Under the pieces are notes generated by a model, which saw only the letters and a list, made by a program, of their open reading frames with translations, had not been told where the DNA came from and ran no database searches. A DNA stretch of 64,000 nucleotides from Neomegalonema sp. (GTDB lineage Bacteria; Pseudomonadota; Alphaproteobacteria; Rhodobacterales; Rhodobacteraceae), in the NCBI GenBank assembly GCA_022760435.1, contig JALEFY010000037.1, forward strand, positions 147,944 through 211,943. Reading direction: 5' to 3'. Both the position numbers and the translations under genes were made by a program. Shown here in pieces: positions 25,318-35,001 of the stretch. Each line of letters opens with the position of its first letter. Position 1 is the first letter of the stretch.

Positions 25318-26206
25318 AACCGGCGAGCACTTCGCGCGCAGCGATATCGCGCAAGATCGCCTGCGTCAGGGTATCGAGCGCACTACCCTCACGATAATCG
25401 GCCGGCATTGCATAACGCGCCCGCTCCTGCGCGATGAGCTTGAGCGCGTTTTGCTTGGCCCGCTCGGCGCCGGGCTCATAGACCGCGACCGGATAGCCCT
25501 GATGCTCCATCAGCATGCGCATGCAGGGCACATCGGTCTCGCCATCACCAAAGAACACCATCCGCGTGAATGGCACCGGCCGCGCCGCCCGCTCGGTGAA
25601 GGCATTGATTTTCGAGTGATCCCAGACATCCAGCGTGTCCTTGTTGATGCGGAACAGATACTGGGTCTTGGTGGTGTAATTGATCGCCAGCGCTGGCCAG
25701 ATCGCGCGCTCCTCGGCGTCATAGCGAAAGGCCGATGCGAAGATCTTCTTGAAATGCTTGCCGATGGCGGTGGCCGCGATCATCTCGCGAATGCCCGAGG
25801 AGATGATGTAATGCTCGATCTGCAAGCCCAGCGCCGCGCCCATCGCATCGACGCGCTCAAACCAGCCCTCCACACCGTCGAACAGCGTCACCTTGGCGCC
25901 ATGGGCGGCAATATCGCTGCGGGTGACCGGGATACCGGCGGCCTGCGCGGCGCGCAGCATCTCATGCATGTAGATCAGGATATTGTCGGCCTCATGCGCG
26001 CGGGCGATCTCGTTGACCTCGCGCCAGAACGCGCTCTTCTCGCGGCCGACATCGGGCAGGAAGGAATGCTCCTGCATGTTGCCCGGCGCCAGCGTGCCGT
26101 CGAAATCGTAGCAAAAGGCGACCTTTGGCAAGTCAGGCGCTTCGCCCGAAGCAGGCTTGACGCGCCGGGGCATTGCCTTGCCTGAGGCGTTTTGATCCGT
26201 CGGCAT
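25307..26206 (-). CDS. HAD family phosphatase
   Basis: A 299-residue haloacid dehalogenase-like hydrolase. Motif I is DFDGTL (34-39, nucleophile Asp34), motif II is in '[12 protein letters not shown]', and motif IV is '[12 protein letters not shown]'. A long helical cap sits between motifs I and II, like the phosphoserine-phosphatase-type subgroup. The substrate is unknown. The first 25 residues are non-conserved. AAGGAG precedes the ATG at 26206 by six bases. The gene overlaps the convergent YaiI gene by 11 bp. Confidence 0.82.
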   Translation of the reverse strand: MPTDQNASGKAMPRRVKPASGEAPDLPKVAFCYDFDGTLAPGNMQEHSFLPDVGREKSAFWREVNEIARAHEADNILIYMHEMLRAAQAAGIPVTRSDIAAHGAKVTLFDGVEGWFERVDAMGAALGLQIEHYIISSGIREMIAATAIGKHFKKIFASAFRYDAEERAIWPALAINYTTKTQYLFRINKDTLDVWDHSKINAFTERAARPVPFTRMVFFGDGETDVPCMRMLMEHQGYPVAVYEPGAERAKQNALKLIAQERARYAMPADYREGSALDTLTQAILRDIAAREVLAGFRT

Positions 26207-26550
26207 ATGTCTTCTCCTTCACCAATGAGCCGCTCTTTGCCCGTCCTAGCGCGCTGTTGCCAACAGATCCAGTTGCCCGCAGAATAGTCGCCAAAATTGA
26301 CTGACAAAATCCCCGCCCGCCGACAGGAAATTGCGCGCCTAAACCTGAATGCGTCAAAAAAGTTGCGCAGATCCGCAAGATGAGGTCTTATGAGGGCCTT
26401 GTCTCTTCCTGCATGTTGTGCTGCAAAACGCGGGCTTATCCGGGGTTCCGGGCTTTGCAGGTCGGCAACCGGATCGCGATCCGGGGCCATGTCGCATGAG
26501 ACAGCCTGAACAGCACGACGTCAATTCATGAGCGTATCGAGGGAAATGGA
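26207..26550. other. Divergent intergenic region before pntA
   Basis: No supported gene in 344 bp. It must hold the divergent promoters of pntA and the HAD gene. I see no convincing -35/-10 pair; TTGACT at about 26296 has no good partner. GAGGGAAATGGA just before 26551 is the pntA ribosome site. Confidence 0.6.
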
Positions 26551-28122
26551 ATGAAAATCGGGGCACCGAAGGAAGTGATTGCCGGGGAGGCGCGCGTCGC
26601 CATGACCCCCGACAGCGCGCGCCAGCTCCAGAAGCTGGGCTATGACTGCCTGATCGAAAGCGGTGCCGGTCTGGCGGCCGGCTTTGCCGATGATCTTTAC
26701 CGCGCCGCCGATGTGACCGTGGTCGAGACCGCCGCCGATCTGTGGGCGCAGGCCGATATCATCGCCAAGGTCCGCGTGCCCGAGCCGTCCGAGCTCGGCT
26801 ATCTGACCAGCGGCAAGACGCTGATCTCGTTCTTCAACCCGGCTGGCAACGAGGCGGGGATGGAGGCGGCCAAGGCTTCGGGCGCCAATGTCATCGCCAT
26901 GGAGATGGTGCCGCGGATCAGCCGCGCGCAAAAGATGGACGCGCTGTCCTCGATGGCCAATATCGCCGGCTATCGCGCCGTGATCGAGGCCGGTAACAAT
27001 TTCGGCCGCTTCTTCACCGGTCAGGTCACCGCCGCCGGCAAGGTGCCGCCCGCCAAGGTGCTCGTCGTGGGCGCGGGGGTGGCTGGTCTGGCCGCGATCG
27101 GCACCTCGACCTCGCTCGGAGCCATCACCTACGCCTTTGACGTGCGCCCCGAAGTGGCCGAGCAGGTCGAGTCGATGGGTGCCGAGTTCGTTTTCCTCGA
27201 CTTTGAGGAAGAGGGCCAGGACGGCTCGGCGACGGGCGGCTATGCCTCGGTGCAGTCCGAAGAATTCCGCAACGCCCAGCTTGCCAAGTTCCGCGAGATC
27301 GCGCCGGACATGGATATCGTCATCACCACCGCCCTGATCCCCAACCGCCCCGCCCCCAAGCTGTGGCTCGAGGATATGGTTGCGATGATGAAGCCGGGCT
27401 CGGTGATCGTCGATCTGGCCGCCGAGCGCGGCGGCAATGTCGAGGGCACGGTGACCGATGAGAAAGTGGTGACCGAGAACGGCGTCACCATCATCGGCTA
27501 TACCGATTTCCCAAGCCGGATGGCGGCGCAGGCTTCCACGCTCTACGCGACCAATATCCGTCACATGATGACCGATCTGACCCCTGAGAAGGACGGCCAG
27601 GTCGTGCATAACATGGAAGATGACGTGATCCGCGGCGCGACCGTCACCCATCAGGGCGAGATCACCTTCCCGCCGCCGCCGCCGAAGATCCAGGCGATCG
27701 CGGCCAAGCCGAAGGAGAAGGTCAAGGAACTGACGCCGGAAGAAAAGCGCGCCAAGGAAATGGCCGCCTTCAAGGCGCAGACCCGCAGCCAGGTCACGCT
27801 GCTCGCCATCGGCGCGGCGCTGATTCTCGGCGTCGGGCTGGTCGCTCCGGCCAGCTTCATGCAGCATTTCATCGTTTTTGTGCTGTCGGTCTTTGTTGGT
27901 TTCCAGGTGATCTGGAATGTCAGTCACTCGCTGCACACGCCGCTGATGGCGATCACCAATGCGATCTCCTCGATCATCATTCTGGGCGCGCTGATGCAGA
28001 TCGGCTCGAGCTCGGTGCTGGTGATCGTGCTGGCCGCGGCCTCGGTCTTCATGGCCGGGATCAACATTGTCGGCGGCTTCATGGTGACACGGCGCATGCT
28101 CGCCATGTTCCAGAAATCGTAA
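26551..28122 (+). CDS. pntA: NAD(P) transhydrogenase subunit alpha PntA
   Basis: A 523-residue alpha subunit of the proton-translocating transhydrogenase, which uses the proton gradient to make NADPH from NADH. Domain I binds NAD(H): '[20 protein letters not shown]' at the start and '[20 protein letters not shown]' in the Rossmann fold (about 170-190). A Pro/Lys-rich linker ('[15 protein letters not shown]', about 390-405) leads to four C-terminal membrane helices. The subunit is of the E. coli single-chain type, not split into PntAA and PntAB as in Rhodospirillum. pntB follows after 16 bp. The start is preceded by GAGGGA. Confidence 0.97.
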   Translation: MKIGAPKEVIAGEARVAMTPDSARQLQKLGYDCLIESGAGLAAGFADDLYRAADVTVVETAADLWAQADIIAKVRVPEPSELGYLTSGKTLISFFNPAGNEAGMEAAKASGANVIAMEMVPRISRAQKMDALSSMANIAGYRAVIEAGNNFGRFFTGQVTAAGKVPPAKVLVVGAGVAGLAAIGTSTSLGAITYAFDVRPEVAEQVESMGAEFVFLDFEEEGQDGSATGGYASVQSEEFRNAQLAKFREIAPDMDIVITTALIPNRPAPKLWLEDMVAMMKPGSVIVDLAAERGGNVEGTVTDEKVVTENGVTIIGYTDFPSRMAAQASTLYATNIRHMMTDLTPEKDGQVVHNMEDDVIRGATVTHQGEITFPPPPPKIQAIAAKPKEKVKELTPEEKRAKEMAAFKAQTRSQVTLLAIGAALILGVGLVAPASFMQHFIVFVLSVFVGFQVIWNVSHSLHTPLMAITNAISSIIILGALMQIGSSSVLVIVLAAASVFMAGINIVGGFMVTRRMLAMFQKS

Positions 28123-28138
28123 GAGAGAGGTGGGGACC

Positions 28139-29572
28139 ATGGAATACGGTTTCACGACGGCGGCCTATGTGGTCGCGGCGGTTCTGTTCATCCTCTCGCT
28201 CGGGGGGTTGTCGGGCCAGGAAAGCGCCAAGCGCGCGGTATGGTACGGCATTGTCGGCATGGCGCTGGCGGTGGCGGCAACCTTGATCGGACCGGGCAAG
28301 GGCCTGTGGCCGGTCTCGCTGATCCTGATCGCCCTGGGCGGTGTGATCGGCTTGATGCTCGCCCAACGCGTGCAGATGACCCAGATGCCCGAACTGGTCG
28401 CGGCGATGCACTCGCTGGTTGGTCTGGCAGCGGTGTTTGTCGGCTACAACGCCCATTTCGAGATGATCAATGTGCTCGGCATGGATGAGACGGCGCGCAA
28501 AGCCACCGAAGGCTTCGCTGCCCTGCTGGCCAAGAAGGACGGGGTCGAGCTGTCGATCCTGAAGGTCGAGCTGTTTCTGGGCGTGTTTATCGGGGCGGTG
28601 ACCTTTACCGGCTCGGTGATCGCCTATGGCAAGCTCGCCGGGAAGGTGAACAGCAAGGCGATCAAGCTGCCGGGCGGGCATGTGCTCAACGCGCTGGCGG
28701 CGCTGATCTCGGTGGCTTGCCTGGTTTGGTATTTCCAGACCGGCGGGATCATGCCGCTGGCGATCATGACCGCGGCCGCGCTCTTTATCGGCTATCACCT
28801 GATCATGGGCATCGGCGGCGCCGATATGCCGGTGGTGGTGTCGATGCTCAACTCCTATTCGGGTTGGGCGGCGGCGGCGATCGGCTTCTCGCTCGGCAAT
28901 GACCTGCTGATCGTGGTCGGCGCGCTGGTCGGCTCTTCGGGGGCGATCCTGTCCTATATCATGTGCAAGGCGATGAACCGCTCCTTCGTCTCGGTGATCC
29001 TGGGCGGCTTTGGCACCACCACCGGTCCGGCGCAGGAGGTCGAGGGCGAGCAGATCGCCATCGAAGCCGACGGCGTCGCCGCCGCGCTCGACGATGCGGA
29101 CAGCGTCATCATCGTGCCCGGCTATGGCATGGCCGTCGCGCAAGCGCAGCAATCGGTGTCCGAGCTGACCAAGCGCCTGCGTGCCAAGGGCAAGAACGTG
29201 CGCTTCGCCATTCACCCGGTCGCGGGCCGTCTGCCCGGGCACATGAACGTGCTGCTGGCCGAGGCGAAGGTGCCCTACGACATCGTGCTGGAGATGGACG
29301 AGATCAACGAAGATTTCCCGGAAACCGATGTGGTCATCGTCATCGGCTCGAACGATATCGTCAACCCGGCCGCGCAGGACGATCCGAACTCGCCGATCGC
29401 CGGGATGCCAGTGCTGGAAGTCTGGAAGGCCAAGCAGGTCTTCGTCTCCAAGCGCGGCAAGGGCACCGGCTATTCTGGCATCGAGAACCCGCTGTTCTTC
29501 AAGGAGAATACGCGCATGTTCTATGGCGATGCCAAAGCCTCGGTCGACAAATTGCTGACCATGATCGAGTAA
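28139..29572 (+). CDS. pntB: NAD(P) transhydrogenase subunit beta PntB
   Basis: A 477-residue beta subunit. The N-terminal half holds about eight or nine membrane helices (domain II) and '[20 protein letters not shown]' with the conserved His of the proton path. The C-terminal domain III binds NADP(H): '[15 protein letters not shown]' and '[20 protein letters not shown]', and '[15 protein letters not shown]'. I chose the ATG at 28139, after GGTGGGG. A GTG at 28130 is the alternative. It is co-transcribed with pntA and ends in a strong terminator. Confidence 0.97.
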   Translation: MEYGFTTAAYVVAAVLFILSLGGLSGQESAKRAVWYGIVGMALAVAATLIGPGKGLWPVSLILIALGGVIGLMLAQRVQMTQMPELVAAMHSLVGLAAVFVGYNAHFEMINVLGMDETARKATEGFAALLAKKDGVELSILKVELFLGVFIGAVTFTGSVIAYGKLAGKVNSKAIKLPGGHVLNALAALISVACLVWYFQTGGIMPLAIMTAAALFIGYHLIMGIGGADMPVVVSMLNSYSGWAAAAIGFSLGNDLLIVVGALVGSSGAILSYIMCKAMNRSFVSVILGGFGTTTGPAQEVEGEQIAIEADGVAAALDDADSVIIVPGYGMAVAQAQQSVSELTKRLRAKGKNVRFAIHPVAGRLPGHMNVLLAEAKVPYDIVLEMDEINEDFPETDVVIVIGSNDIVNPAAQDDPNSPIAGMPVLEVWKAKQVFVSKRGKGTGYSGIENPLFFKENTRMFYGDAKASVDKLLTMIE

Positions 29573-29598
29573 GGCGAGATCGCCATCAAGCAGTGGAA

Positions 29599-29627
29599 GG
29601 GCGCGAGGCAAGTCGCGCCCTTTTTTT
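29599..29627 (+). terminator. Intrinsic terminator after pntB
   Basis: GGGCGCGA (29599-29606) and TCGCGCCC (29613-29620) form an 8-bp stem with a 6-base loop, followed by seven T. It is a strong rho-independent terminator, 27 bp after the pntB stop. Confidence 0.94.
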
Positions 29628-29644
29628 GTGCCCAATCACCTTGT

Positions 29645-29704
29645 CGGACCAAGGACCCTTTACGGACCAAGGTTCCTTTACGGACCAAAGACCCTTTACG
29701 GACC
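29645..29704. repeat. 18-bp tandem repeats between pntB and the SYLF gene
   Basis: Three copies of CGGACCAAGGACCCTTTA (29645-29662, 29663-29680, 29681-29698) with one or two mismatches, and a partial fourth copy. It is non-coding and lies just after the pntB terminator. Confidence 0.9.
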
Positions 29705-29725
29705 CAGAGATCGCGCGCCGTCAGC

Positions 29726-30325
29726 CTAGCGGATCAGCCTTGTATACTTGCCGCCCGCGATACTCGCCCCGCCCAAAAGCCCCTTGCGGCTATAGGTGAT
29801 GGCGATGGTCGGCGACATTTCGGTGGTGGTGTCGATGCCTGCCTCCACGCCCTCATCGAGCAAGGTCACCTCCAGATCGGCGCCGACCTCCACCCCCTCA
29901 TGGGCAAGGAAGGTGCGCAGCGCGTCATCGGTCATGAAGAACAGCGCCTGCCGGGTCTTCTGCGCCCCGATCTGAAAGCCGAGCGAGCCCGCGCCATAGG
30001 CCCAATAGCTGTCGGTACGCCCGCCGATGCGCAGCGCGCCCTCGCCATAGGCGCCGCCGACGATGAAGCCGGCCTTGATCACATTCGGGATCACCAGCAC
30101 CGCCAGCGCGCGGTCATAGAGCTCGCGCGCGTTGGGCACGGTTGCGTAGAGATCGGCGAGCGCCTCATCGACTTCCCGCTCGATCTGCGCAGCATCGGCG
30201 GCAGCGGCAAGCTGCGGGCTGAGCGCGCCGATCCCGATCGCAAGACCGGCACCCGCAACCCGGCCGAGCAGGGCCCGGCGTGAAACCTGGGGACGTGTAA
30301 CATGGGGACGCGAAAAATCGGACAT
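29726..30325 (-). CDS. SYLF/YSC84 domain lipid-binding protein with Tat signal
   Basis: A 199-residue exported protein. The N terminus carries a twin-arginine motif (SRRALLG, about residues 15-21), a hydrophobic stretch and an 'LAAAADAAQ' cleavage region, so Tat export is likely. The rest is a SYLF (YSC84) domain: 'VLVIPNVIKAGFIVGGAYGE', 'GSLGFQIGAQKTRQALFFM' and 'TYSRKGLLGGASIAGG'. SYLF domains bind phosphoinositides in eukaryotes; bacterial members are poorly characterised exported proteins. The ATG at 30325 has GGAGAG five bases upstream. A longer frame to 30430 lacks such a site. Confidence 0.87.
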   Translation of the reverse strand: MSDFSRPHVTRPQVSRRALLGRVAGAGLAIGIGALSPQLAAAADAAQIEREVDEALADLYATVPNARELYDRALAVLVIPNVIKAGFIVGGAYGEGALRIGGRTDSYWAYGAGSLGFQIGAQKTRQALFFMTDDALRTFLAHEGVEVGADLEVTLLDEGVEAGIDTTTEMSPTIAITYSRKGLLGGASIAGGKYTRLIR

Positions 30326-30441
30326 GTCATCTCTCCTGCAAGAGCGCCCGGCTCGCCTCTCAAGGGCAACGCGCGAGCTGATGCAACAGACATGGGGAGC
30401 CGATGACGGCGCTTCCATGACCGCCCCCAAAGCGCCGCTTT

Positions 30442-31200
30442 TCAGCGCCCGCCGGTGATGTCCAGCAGGGCGCGGGTGGTGTAGGAGGCGGCGTCCGAGA
30501 GCAGCCAGAGGATGCCTTGCGCAACCTCATCCGCCGAGCCGGCGCGCTGCATCGGGATGCCCGGCGCCATCTGCGCGACGCGGTCGGGGCGCCCGCTCTG
30601 GGCATGGATCTCGGTCTCGATCAGGCCGGGGCGCACCGCATTGACCCGAATGCCTTCGGGCGCCAGCTCTTTTGCCAGACCGAGGGTCATCGTATCCACC
30701 GCGCCCTTGGAGGCAGCGTAATCCACGAACTCATTCGGCGAGCCCAGACGCGCCGCGCCCGAGGAGACAAAGACAATCGCCCCGCCCTGCCCGCCGCGCG
30801 ATCGTGCCATCACCCGCGCCGCCGCACGCGCGGTCAGCAGCGCTCCGAGCACATTGACCCGCAGCACATTCTCGATGCGGGCCGGGTCCATATCGATGAG
30901 CGGGCTGGTCCGGGCGATGATCCCGGCATTGACCACCACCCCGTCGAGCAGCCCGAAGCGGGCCGCTACCGCGCTGAACAGCCCCTCGACCGCCTCGGCT
31001 TCGGCAATATCGGCCTGAAAGCTCGCCGCCATGCCGCCACCCGCGGTGATCTCGTCGACCAGAATGCGCGCCGCCGCCGCATCGGCGCGGTAGTTGATCG
31101 CCACGCGCCAGCCTTGCGCCGCGCAGAGCCGGGCGCTCGCCGCCCCGATCCCGCGCGCACCGCCGGTGATCAGGATCACGCGGCCCGCAGGCGCGCTCAT
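30442..31200 (-). CDS. SDR family oxidoreductase
   Basis: A 252-residue classical SDR. It has the cofactor loop TGGARGIG (about 13-20), 'NAG' at about 91, catalytic Ser in 'VFVSSGAARLG', and Tyr-x3-Lys in 'VDYAASKGAVDTM'. 'NAVRPGLIETEIHA' is the substrate-side loop. It resembles glucose/3-oxoacyl reductase-type enzymes; the substrate is unknown. Its ATG overlaps the sufS stop by four bases (ATGA), so it is translationally coupled to sufS, although no Fe-S role for an SDR is known. Confidence 0.88.
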   Translation of the reverse strand: MSAPAGRVILITGGARGIGAASARLCAAQGWRVAINYRADAAAARILVDEITAGGGMAASFQADIAEAEAVEGLFSAVAARFGLLDGVVVNAGIIARTSPLIDMDPARIENVLRVNVLGALLTARAAARVMARSRGGQGGAIVFVSSGAARLGSPNEFVDYAASKGAVDTMTLGLAKELAPEGIRVNAVRPGLIETEIHAQSGRPDRVAQMAPGIPMQRAGSADEVAQGILWLLSDAASYTTRALLDITGGR

Positions 31201-32453
31201 CCGAACATCCGATGCGCCGCTTCCAGCGCCTCGATCAGCACGTCGATCTCGGCGCGGGTGTTGTAGAGCCCGCAGCTCGCCCGGGTGGTGGCGGTGACGC
31301 CCAGATGGCTCATCAGCGGCTGCGCGCAGTGATGGCCCGCCCGCACCGCGACCCCGCGCCGGTCGATGATGGTTGAGATGTCATGCGGATGCGCCCCCTC
31401 CATCGCAAAGGAGAAGATCGCGCCCTTGCCCGGCGCCGATCCATGCACGCTGAGCCAGTTGATCCCCCCGAGCCGCTCGGCGGCATAGGCGGCGAGATCG
31501 CGCTCATGGGCGGCGATCTTGTCCATGCCGATGCCTTGCAGATAGTCGATCGCGGCCCCGAGCCCGATCATCTGGGCGATCCCGGGCGTGCCGCTCTCGA
31601 ACTTGTGCGGCGGATCATTGTAGGTGATCGCGTCCTGCTCGACGGTGCGGATCATGTCGCCGCCGCCCATGAACGGGCGCATCGCCTCATAGCGCGCGCG
31701 CTTGACATAGAGCGCGCCGGAGGCGGTGGGGCCGTAGAGCTTGTGGCCGGTGATGGCGTAGAAATCGACGCCCAGATCGGCGACATTGACCGGCATATGC
31801 ACCGCCGCCTGCGAGCCATCGACGCAGATCGCCGCCCCGAAGGCATGGGCCGCCGCCGCGATCGCCTTCACATCCACCACCGTGCCCAGCACATTGGACA
31901 TATGCGTGATCGCGACCAGCTTGGTGCGCTCGCTCATCGCCGCCGCCACCTTCTGCGCTGGCAAGGAGCCATCGGGCTCGGGCGCCACCCATTTGAGCGT
32001 GACGCCAAGGCGCTCGCGCAGGAAATGCCAGGGGACGATATTGGCGTGATGCTCCATCACCGACAGCACGATCTCATCACCCGCGCGCAGGTTCTCGGCG
32101 CCCCAGGCATAGGAGACCAGGTTCAGCCCATGGGTCGAGCCGGTGGTGAACAGAATCTCGTCCTCATGCTCGGCACCGAGGAAGTGCTGGAGCTTGCCGC
32201 GCACCGCCTCGTAGTGATCGGTGGCGAGGTTCGACAGGTAATGCAGCCCGCGATGCACATTGGCGTATTCCTCGGCATAGCTGCGCGTCACCGCCTCGAT
32301 CACCGCGCGCGGCTTTTGCGCGCTGGCACCATTGTCGAGATAGACCAGCGGCTTGCCATAGACCTGCCGCGACAGGATCGGGAAATCGGCACGGATCGCC
32401 TCGACATCATAGGGGGCTTTGCGGTCAAGGGCGCTCGGCTCTGGGGTATTCAT
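31197..32453 (-). CDS. sufS: Cysteine desulfurase SufS (group II)
   Basis: A 418-residue PLP enzyme that takes sulfur from cysteine for Fe-S cluster assembly. The PLP Lys is about Lys238 in 'AITGHKLYGP', and the active Cys is about Cys376 in 'VRAGHHCAQPLM', the group II (SufS) arrangement. 'SVMEHHANIVPWH' is also diagnostic. The ATG at 32453 has GGAG seven bases upstream. No sufBCDE gene is adjacent; the only downstream partner is an overlapping SDR. Two 21-bp repeats lie directly upstream. Confidence 0.93.
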   Translation of the reverse strand: MNTPEPSALDRKAPYDVEAIRADFPILSRQVYGKPLVYLDNGASAQKPRAVIEAVTRSYAEEYANVHRGLHYLSNLATDHYEAVRGKLQHFLGAEHEDEILFTTGSTHGLNLVSYAWGAENLRAGDEIVLSVMEHHANIVPWHFLRERLGVTLKWVAPEPDGSLPAQKVAAAMSERTKLVAITHMSNVLGTVVDVKAIAAAAHAFGAAICVDGSQAAVHMPVNVADLGVDFYAITGHKLYGPTASGALYVKRARYEAMRPFMGGGDMIRTVEQDAITYNDPPHKFESGTPGIAQMIGLGAAIDYLQGIGMDKIAAHERDLAAYAAERLGGINWLSVHGSAPGKGAIFSFAMEGAHPHDISTIIDRRGVAVRAGHHCAQPLMSHLGVTATTRASCGLYNTRAEIDVLIEALEAAHRMFG

Positions 32454-32469
32454 GCAGATCTCCAGCATG

Positions 32470-32511
32470 TCTTGTGTCTTGCAGGTCGTGTCTTGCGTCT
32501 TGCAGGTCGTG
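32470..32511. repeat. Two 21-bp tandem repeats upstream of sufS
   Basis: Near-identical units at 32470-32490 and 32491-32511, each built on TCTTG and GTCTTGCAGGTCGTG with one mismatch. They lie between sufS and the end of the YIP1-like gene, in the sufS 5' region. Confidence 0.85.
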
Positions 32512-32547
32512 TATCTCGCGGCTTGCGCGCTGCCCTTTGCGCACGCG

Positions 32548-33147
32548 TCAAGAGGGCAGCCCCGGCGGGGTGTAGCCCAGCATCGTCGCGATCAGGGCGA
32601 TGGCGAAGCTGATCCCGATCAGCACCACCATGCCGACCAGAAGCACCGACGGGGTCGAGGCAAAGCCATGCGCCTCGGCGATGAAGGCAGCCAGCATATA
32701 GAGCAGATAGAGCAGCGCCGCGACGATGACCAGCGCGCTCAAGCCTGGCGCCACGACCCCGACCACGGCGCTCGCAAAGGTGGCGAGGACCGATACCAGG
32801 GCATGCCAACCGCATACCCGCACCAGATCGATCCATTCGCCCTTGCCCCCGAAGGCTTTGCCAAAGGCATTGGCAATGAAGGAGATGAAGATGAGCTGCC
32901 CGAAATCGATCAGCGCCAGCAAGACGAGGCGATTGGAGGCCGGCAGCACCTCGACCCGCTCCCCGGCATCGTTCAGAGGCGGTGCGATCATCGTGCTCGC
33001 GACACTGATCAGTGCGCTGATGACCACCGCCGCCATAACCATGACAATCACCGCCCCGAAACTTGGGCGCTGGGCGAGGATCCAGGCGGCCGATGCGCGC
33101 GGCCTCAGATAGGCTTGCAGCATTTCGCTCAGCAGCAGGGGGCTCAT
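32548..33147 (-). CDS. YIP1 family membrane protein
   Basis: A 199-residue integral membrane protein with about five hydrophobic segments (for example 'FGAVIVMVMAAVVISALIS', 'FGQLIFISFIANAFGKAFGG' and 'VLLVGMVVLIGISFAIALI'). The general plan fits bacterial YIP1-domain proteins, whose function is unknown. The ATG at 33147 overlaps the stop of the preceding similar gene by four bases, so the pair is one operon. The end of the gene is about 40 bp from the sufS-side repeats. Confidence 0.72.
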   Translation of the reverse strand: MSPLLLSEMLQAYLRPRASAAWILAQRPSFGAVIVMVMAAVVISALISVASTMIAPPLNDAGERVEVLPASNRLVLLALIDFGQLIFISFIANAFGKAFGGKGEWIDLVRVCGWHALVSVLATFASAVVGVVAPGLSALVIVAALLYLLYMLAAFIAEAHGFASTPSVLLVGMVVLIGISFAIALIATMLGYTPPGLPS

Positions 33148-33815
33148 GCGGGGGCTCCGATCAGTTGGGAGGCAGCAAAGATGACGAGTCCAAGGCCGAT
33201 CATACCGGCCAGAATCCACAGCATCACCTTGCGCGGCGAAGAGAAGACATGGGCACTCGCGATGCCCGCGCTGAAGATATAGAGCCGAAGCAAGCCGGTC
33301 GGAAGCATCACCGCATCGGCAATCAGGCGTTGCGGCGGCAGGCCGGAAGGGGCCGCCTGGGTGAGCGGGCCGAACAGGGCGAGCCCCAGCCTCTGGCCGC
33401 CGGGCTCAAGCAGCAAGACTTCGACAAAGGTGATCGGCAGCCCGATCATCAGCGCCCAGATCACCGCCGTCCGGGTGCGATACCAATCGCCGCGCCCGCC
33501 GCAGAGCCGGGCAATGCCATTGATCAGCGCCGAGAGCAGATAGAGGCCGAGCGGCACCACCAGCAGGCCGGTGATCAGCGTCTCGATGAGGACTTGCTTG
33601 TCAGGCGTGCTCGGGGCGCCGGGCGCAAGTTGTCGGCTGATCAGCCCGCCGAGCCAGAAGGCCAGCAGCCCCCAGGTCACCGCAAAGCTCAGCAAGATCG
33701 CCTCGCGCGGGCGTTCATCAAGCAGACGCCGGATCGAGCCGCTGAAATCCCAATAGGCGTCGCGGATCCGGGCGATCAGCCCTTGCGGGGCGACGGGGGA
33801 AGGGGTCTCGCTCAT
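33144..33815 (-). CDS. YIP1-like membrane protein
   Basis: A 223-residue membrane protein with about five hydrophobic segments ('LLSFAVTWGLLAFWLGGL', 'LITGLLVVPLGLYLLSALI', 'AVIWALMIGLPITFVEVLL', 'VMLWILAGMIGLGLVIFAA'). It shares the layout of the next gene, including a glycine-rich loop with acidic residue ('CGGRGDWYRTRTAVIWAL' versus 'FGGKGEWIDLVRVCGW'), so the two are probably diverged duplicates that may work as a pair. The ATG at 33815 is preceded by GAGAG. Confidence 0.65.
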   Translation of the reverse strand: MSETPSPVAPQGLIARIRDAYWDFSGSIRRLLDERPREAILLSFAVTWGLLAFWLGGLISRQLAPGAPSTPDKQVLIETLITGLLVVPLGLYLLSALINGIARLCGGRGDWYRTRTAVIWALMIGLPITFVEVLLLEPGGQRLGLALFGPLTQAAPSGLPPQRLIADAVMLPTGLLRLYIFSAGIASAHVFSSPRKVMLWILAGMIGLGLVIFAASQLIGAPA

Positions 33816-33935
33816 GCACGCTCTCATTCACCGTTTCAGTTTGCCCGCGCACCATAAAGCGCCCTCGCCCCGCGGCAAGGGCTGAGGCAGCGCGGCTGTC
33901 AATCGAGCGCGCCTGGGTGAAGGAAAACCGATCCC

Positions 33936-34985
33936 CTACCGCTCCCTCAGTTCCGGGGCGTGAGCCGCTTTGGGGTCGCTTTTCAGGCCCTTGAGCACCG
34001 CCTTGTGCGGGCGGTTTGGGCCTTCCATGTTGCCCAATTCGCCCTCATCGCTGGGCGGGTCGAGGAACGGCTCGTCCTCGGTGATCTCGCCGCGATCCAT
34101 CTGGCGGCCTCGGCGCAGCTCTGCGCGGGCGATGTTGATCTGGGCGCCAAAGAAGATCACCACCGCGCTCATGTAGAAGAAGAGCAGCGTGATCACCACC
34201 CCGGCCATCGCCCCGTAACTACCGGCAAAGCTTGGCGCAAAACGCAGATAGAGCGAGAAGGCGGTGGCGCCGAGGAACCAGAGCGCGGTCGTCGCCAGCA
34301 CGCCGGGCAGCACCGAAACCTCCCAATGCTCGCGATGGATGGTGTAGAGATGCAGCGTGTAGCCGCGCCGCTTGCCCTTGGGCAAGGTCGTGTGCAGCAC
34401 CACCAGCAGCAGGAAAAACATCGGCAAACCAACCAGATAACGCAGGTTGGAGAATATTTCCGTGCCCCAATGGCTGCCCCCGGCCAGTTCGATCAGCCGC
34501 GCAATCGTCGGCCAGAGCACGATCAGGAATGCCAGCAGGATGAACACCACCGCCGCCATTGCCGCCAGCGCCAGGCTTTCGAGCCGACGACGCAGGAAGT
34601 TGCGCTTGTCCTTCACATCATAAGCGGCATTGAACCCGATCCGTGCGGCCTCAAAGGCATTCGAGCCCGCCCACAGGCCCACCGCCGCCGAGATCATCGC
34701 CAGTAGCCCGTGCTTGCTCTCGATAATCGAGCGCAGGATCGGCTCGAGCGTGGTGCGAACCTGTTGCGGGGTCAGGGCGAACATCTGATCGACGATCAGC
34801 AAGCTCTCGTCGCGCCCGACGATCAGGCTGCCCGAGACGATCAGGAAGACCATGAACGGAAAGAAGGAGAGCAGCCCGGTATAGGCGAGATAACCCGCCA
34901 GCGCGAAGCTGTGATCCTCGTTGAAGCGGTGCCAGGCGACTGCGATCAGCCGCACCAGCCACAGATTCTTGATCGCGGCGAGCAT
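33936..34985 (-). CDS. YihY/BrkB family inner membrane protein
   Basis: A 349-residue protein of the YihY/BrkB family (once misnamed RNase BN). About six membrane helices include 'SFALAGYLAYTGLLSFFPFM' and 'GAMAGVVITLLFFYMSAVVI'. 'FNAAYDVKDKRNFLRRRLES' is a typical cytoplasmic loop. A hydrophilic tail of about 60 residues ('EDEPFLDPPSDEGELG') follows. The molecular function is not established. The ATG at 34985 has GGAGG five bases upstream. It starts 16 bp after argC ends, so the two are probably co-transcribed. Confidence 0.88.
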   Translation of the reverse strand: MLAAIKNLWLVRLIAVAWHRFNEDHSFALAGYLAYTGLLSFFPFMVFLIVSGSLIVGRDESLLIVDQMFALTPQQVRTTLEPILRSIIESKHGLLAMISAAVGLWAGSNAFEAARIGFNAAYDVKDKRNFLRRRLESLALAAMAAVVFILLAFLIVLWPTIARLIELAGGSHWGTEIFSNLRYLVGLPMFFLLLVVLHTTLPKGKRRGYTLHLYTIHREHWEVSVLPGVLATTALWFLGATAFSLYLRFAPSFAGSYGAMAGVVITLLFFYMSAVVIFFGAQINIARAELRRGRQMDRGEITEDEPFLDPPSDEGELGNMEGPNRPHKAVLKGLKSDPKAAHAPELRER

Positions 34986-35001
34986 CGCCCCCTCCCCCAG
35001 A

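Noticed and set aside
26290..26330. Sigma70-like promoter TTGACT before pntA
   Set aside because: No -10 element at the right spacing could be found.
26521..28155. 544-codon open frame antisense to pntA
   Set aside because: Low-complexity His/Asp/Arg sequence, no family likeness. pntA on the plus strand has all conserved blocks.
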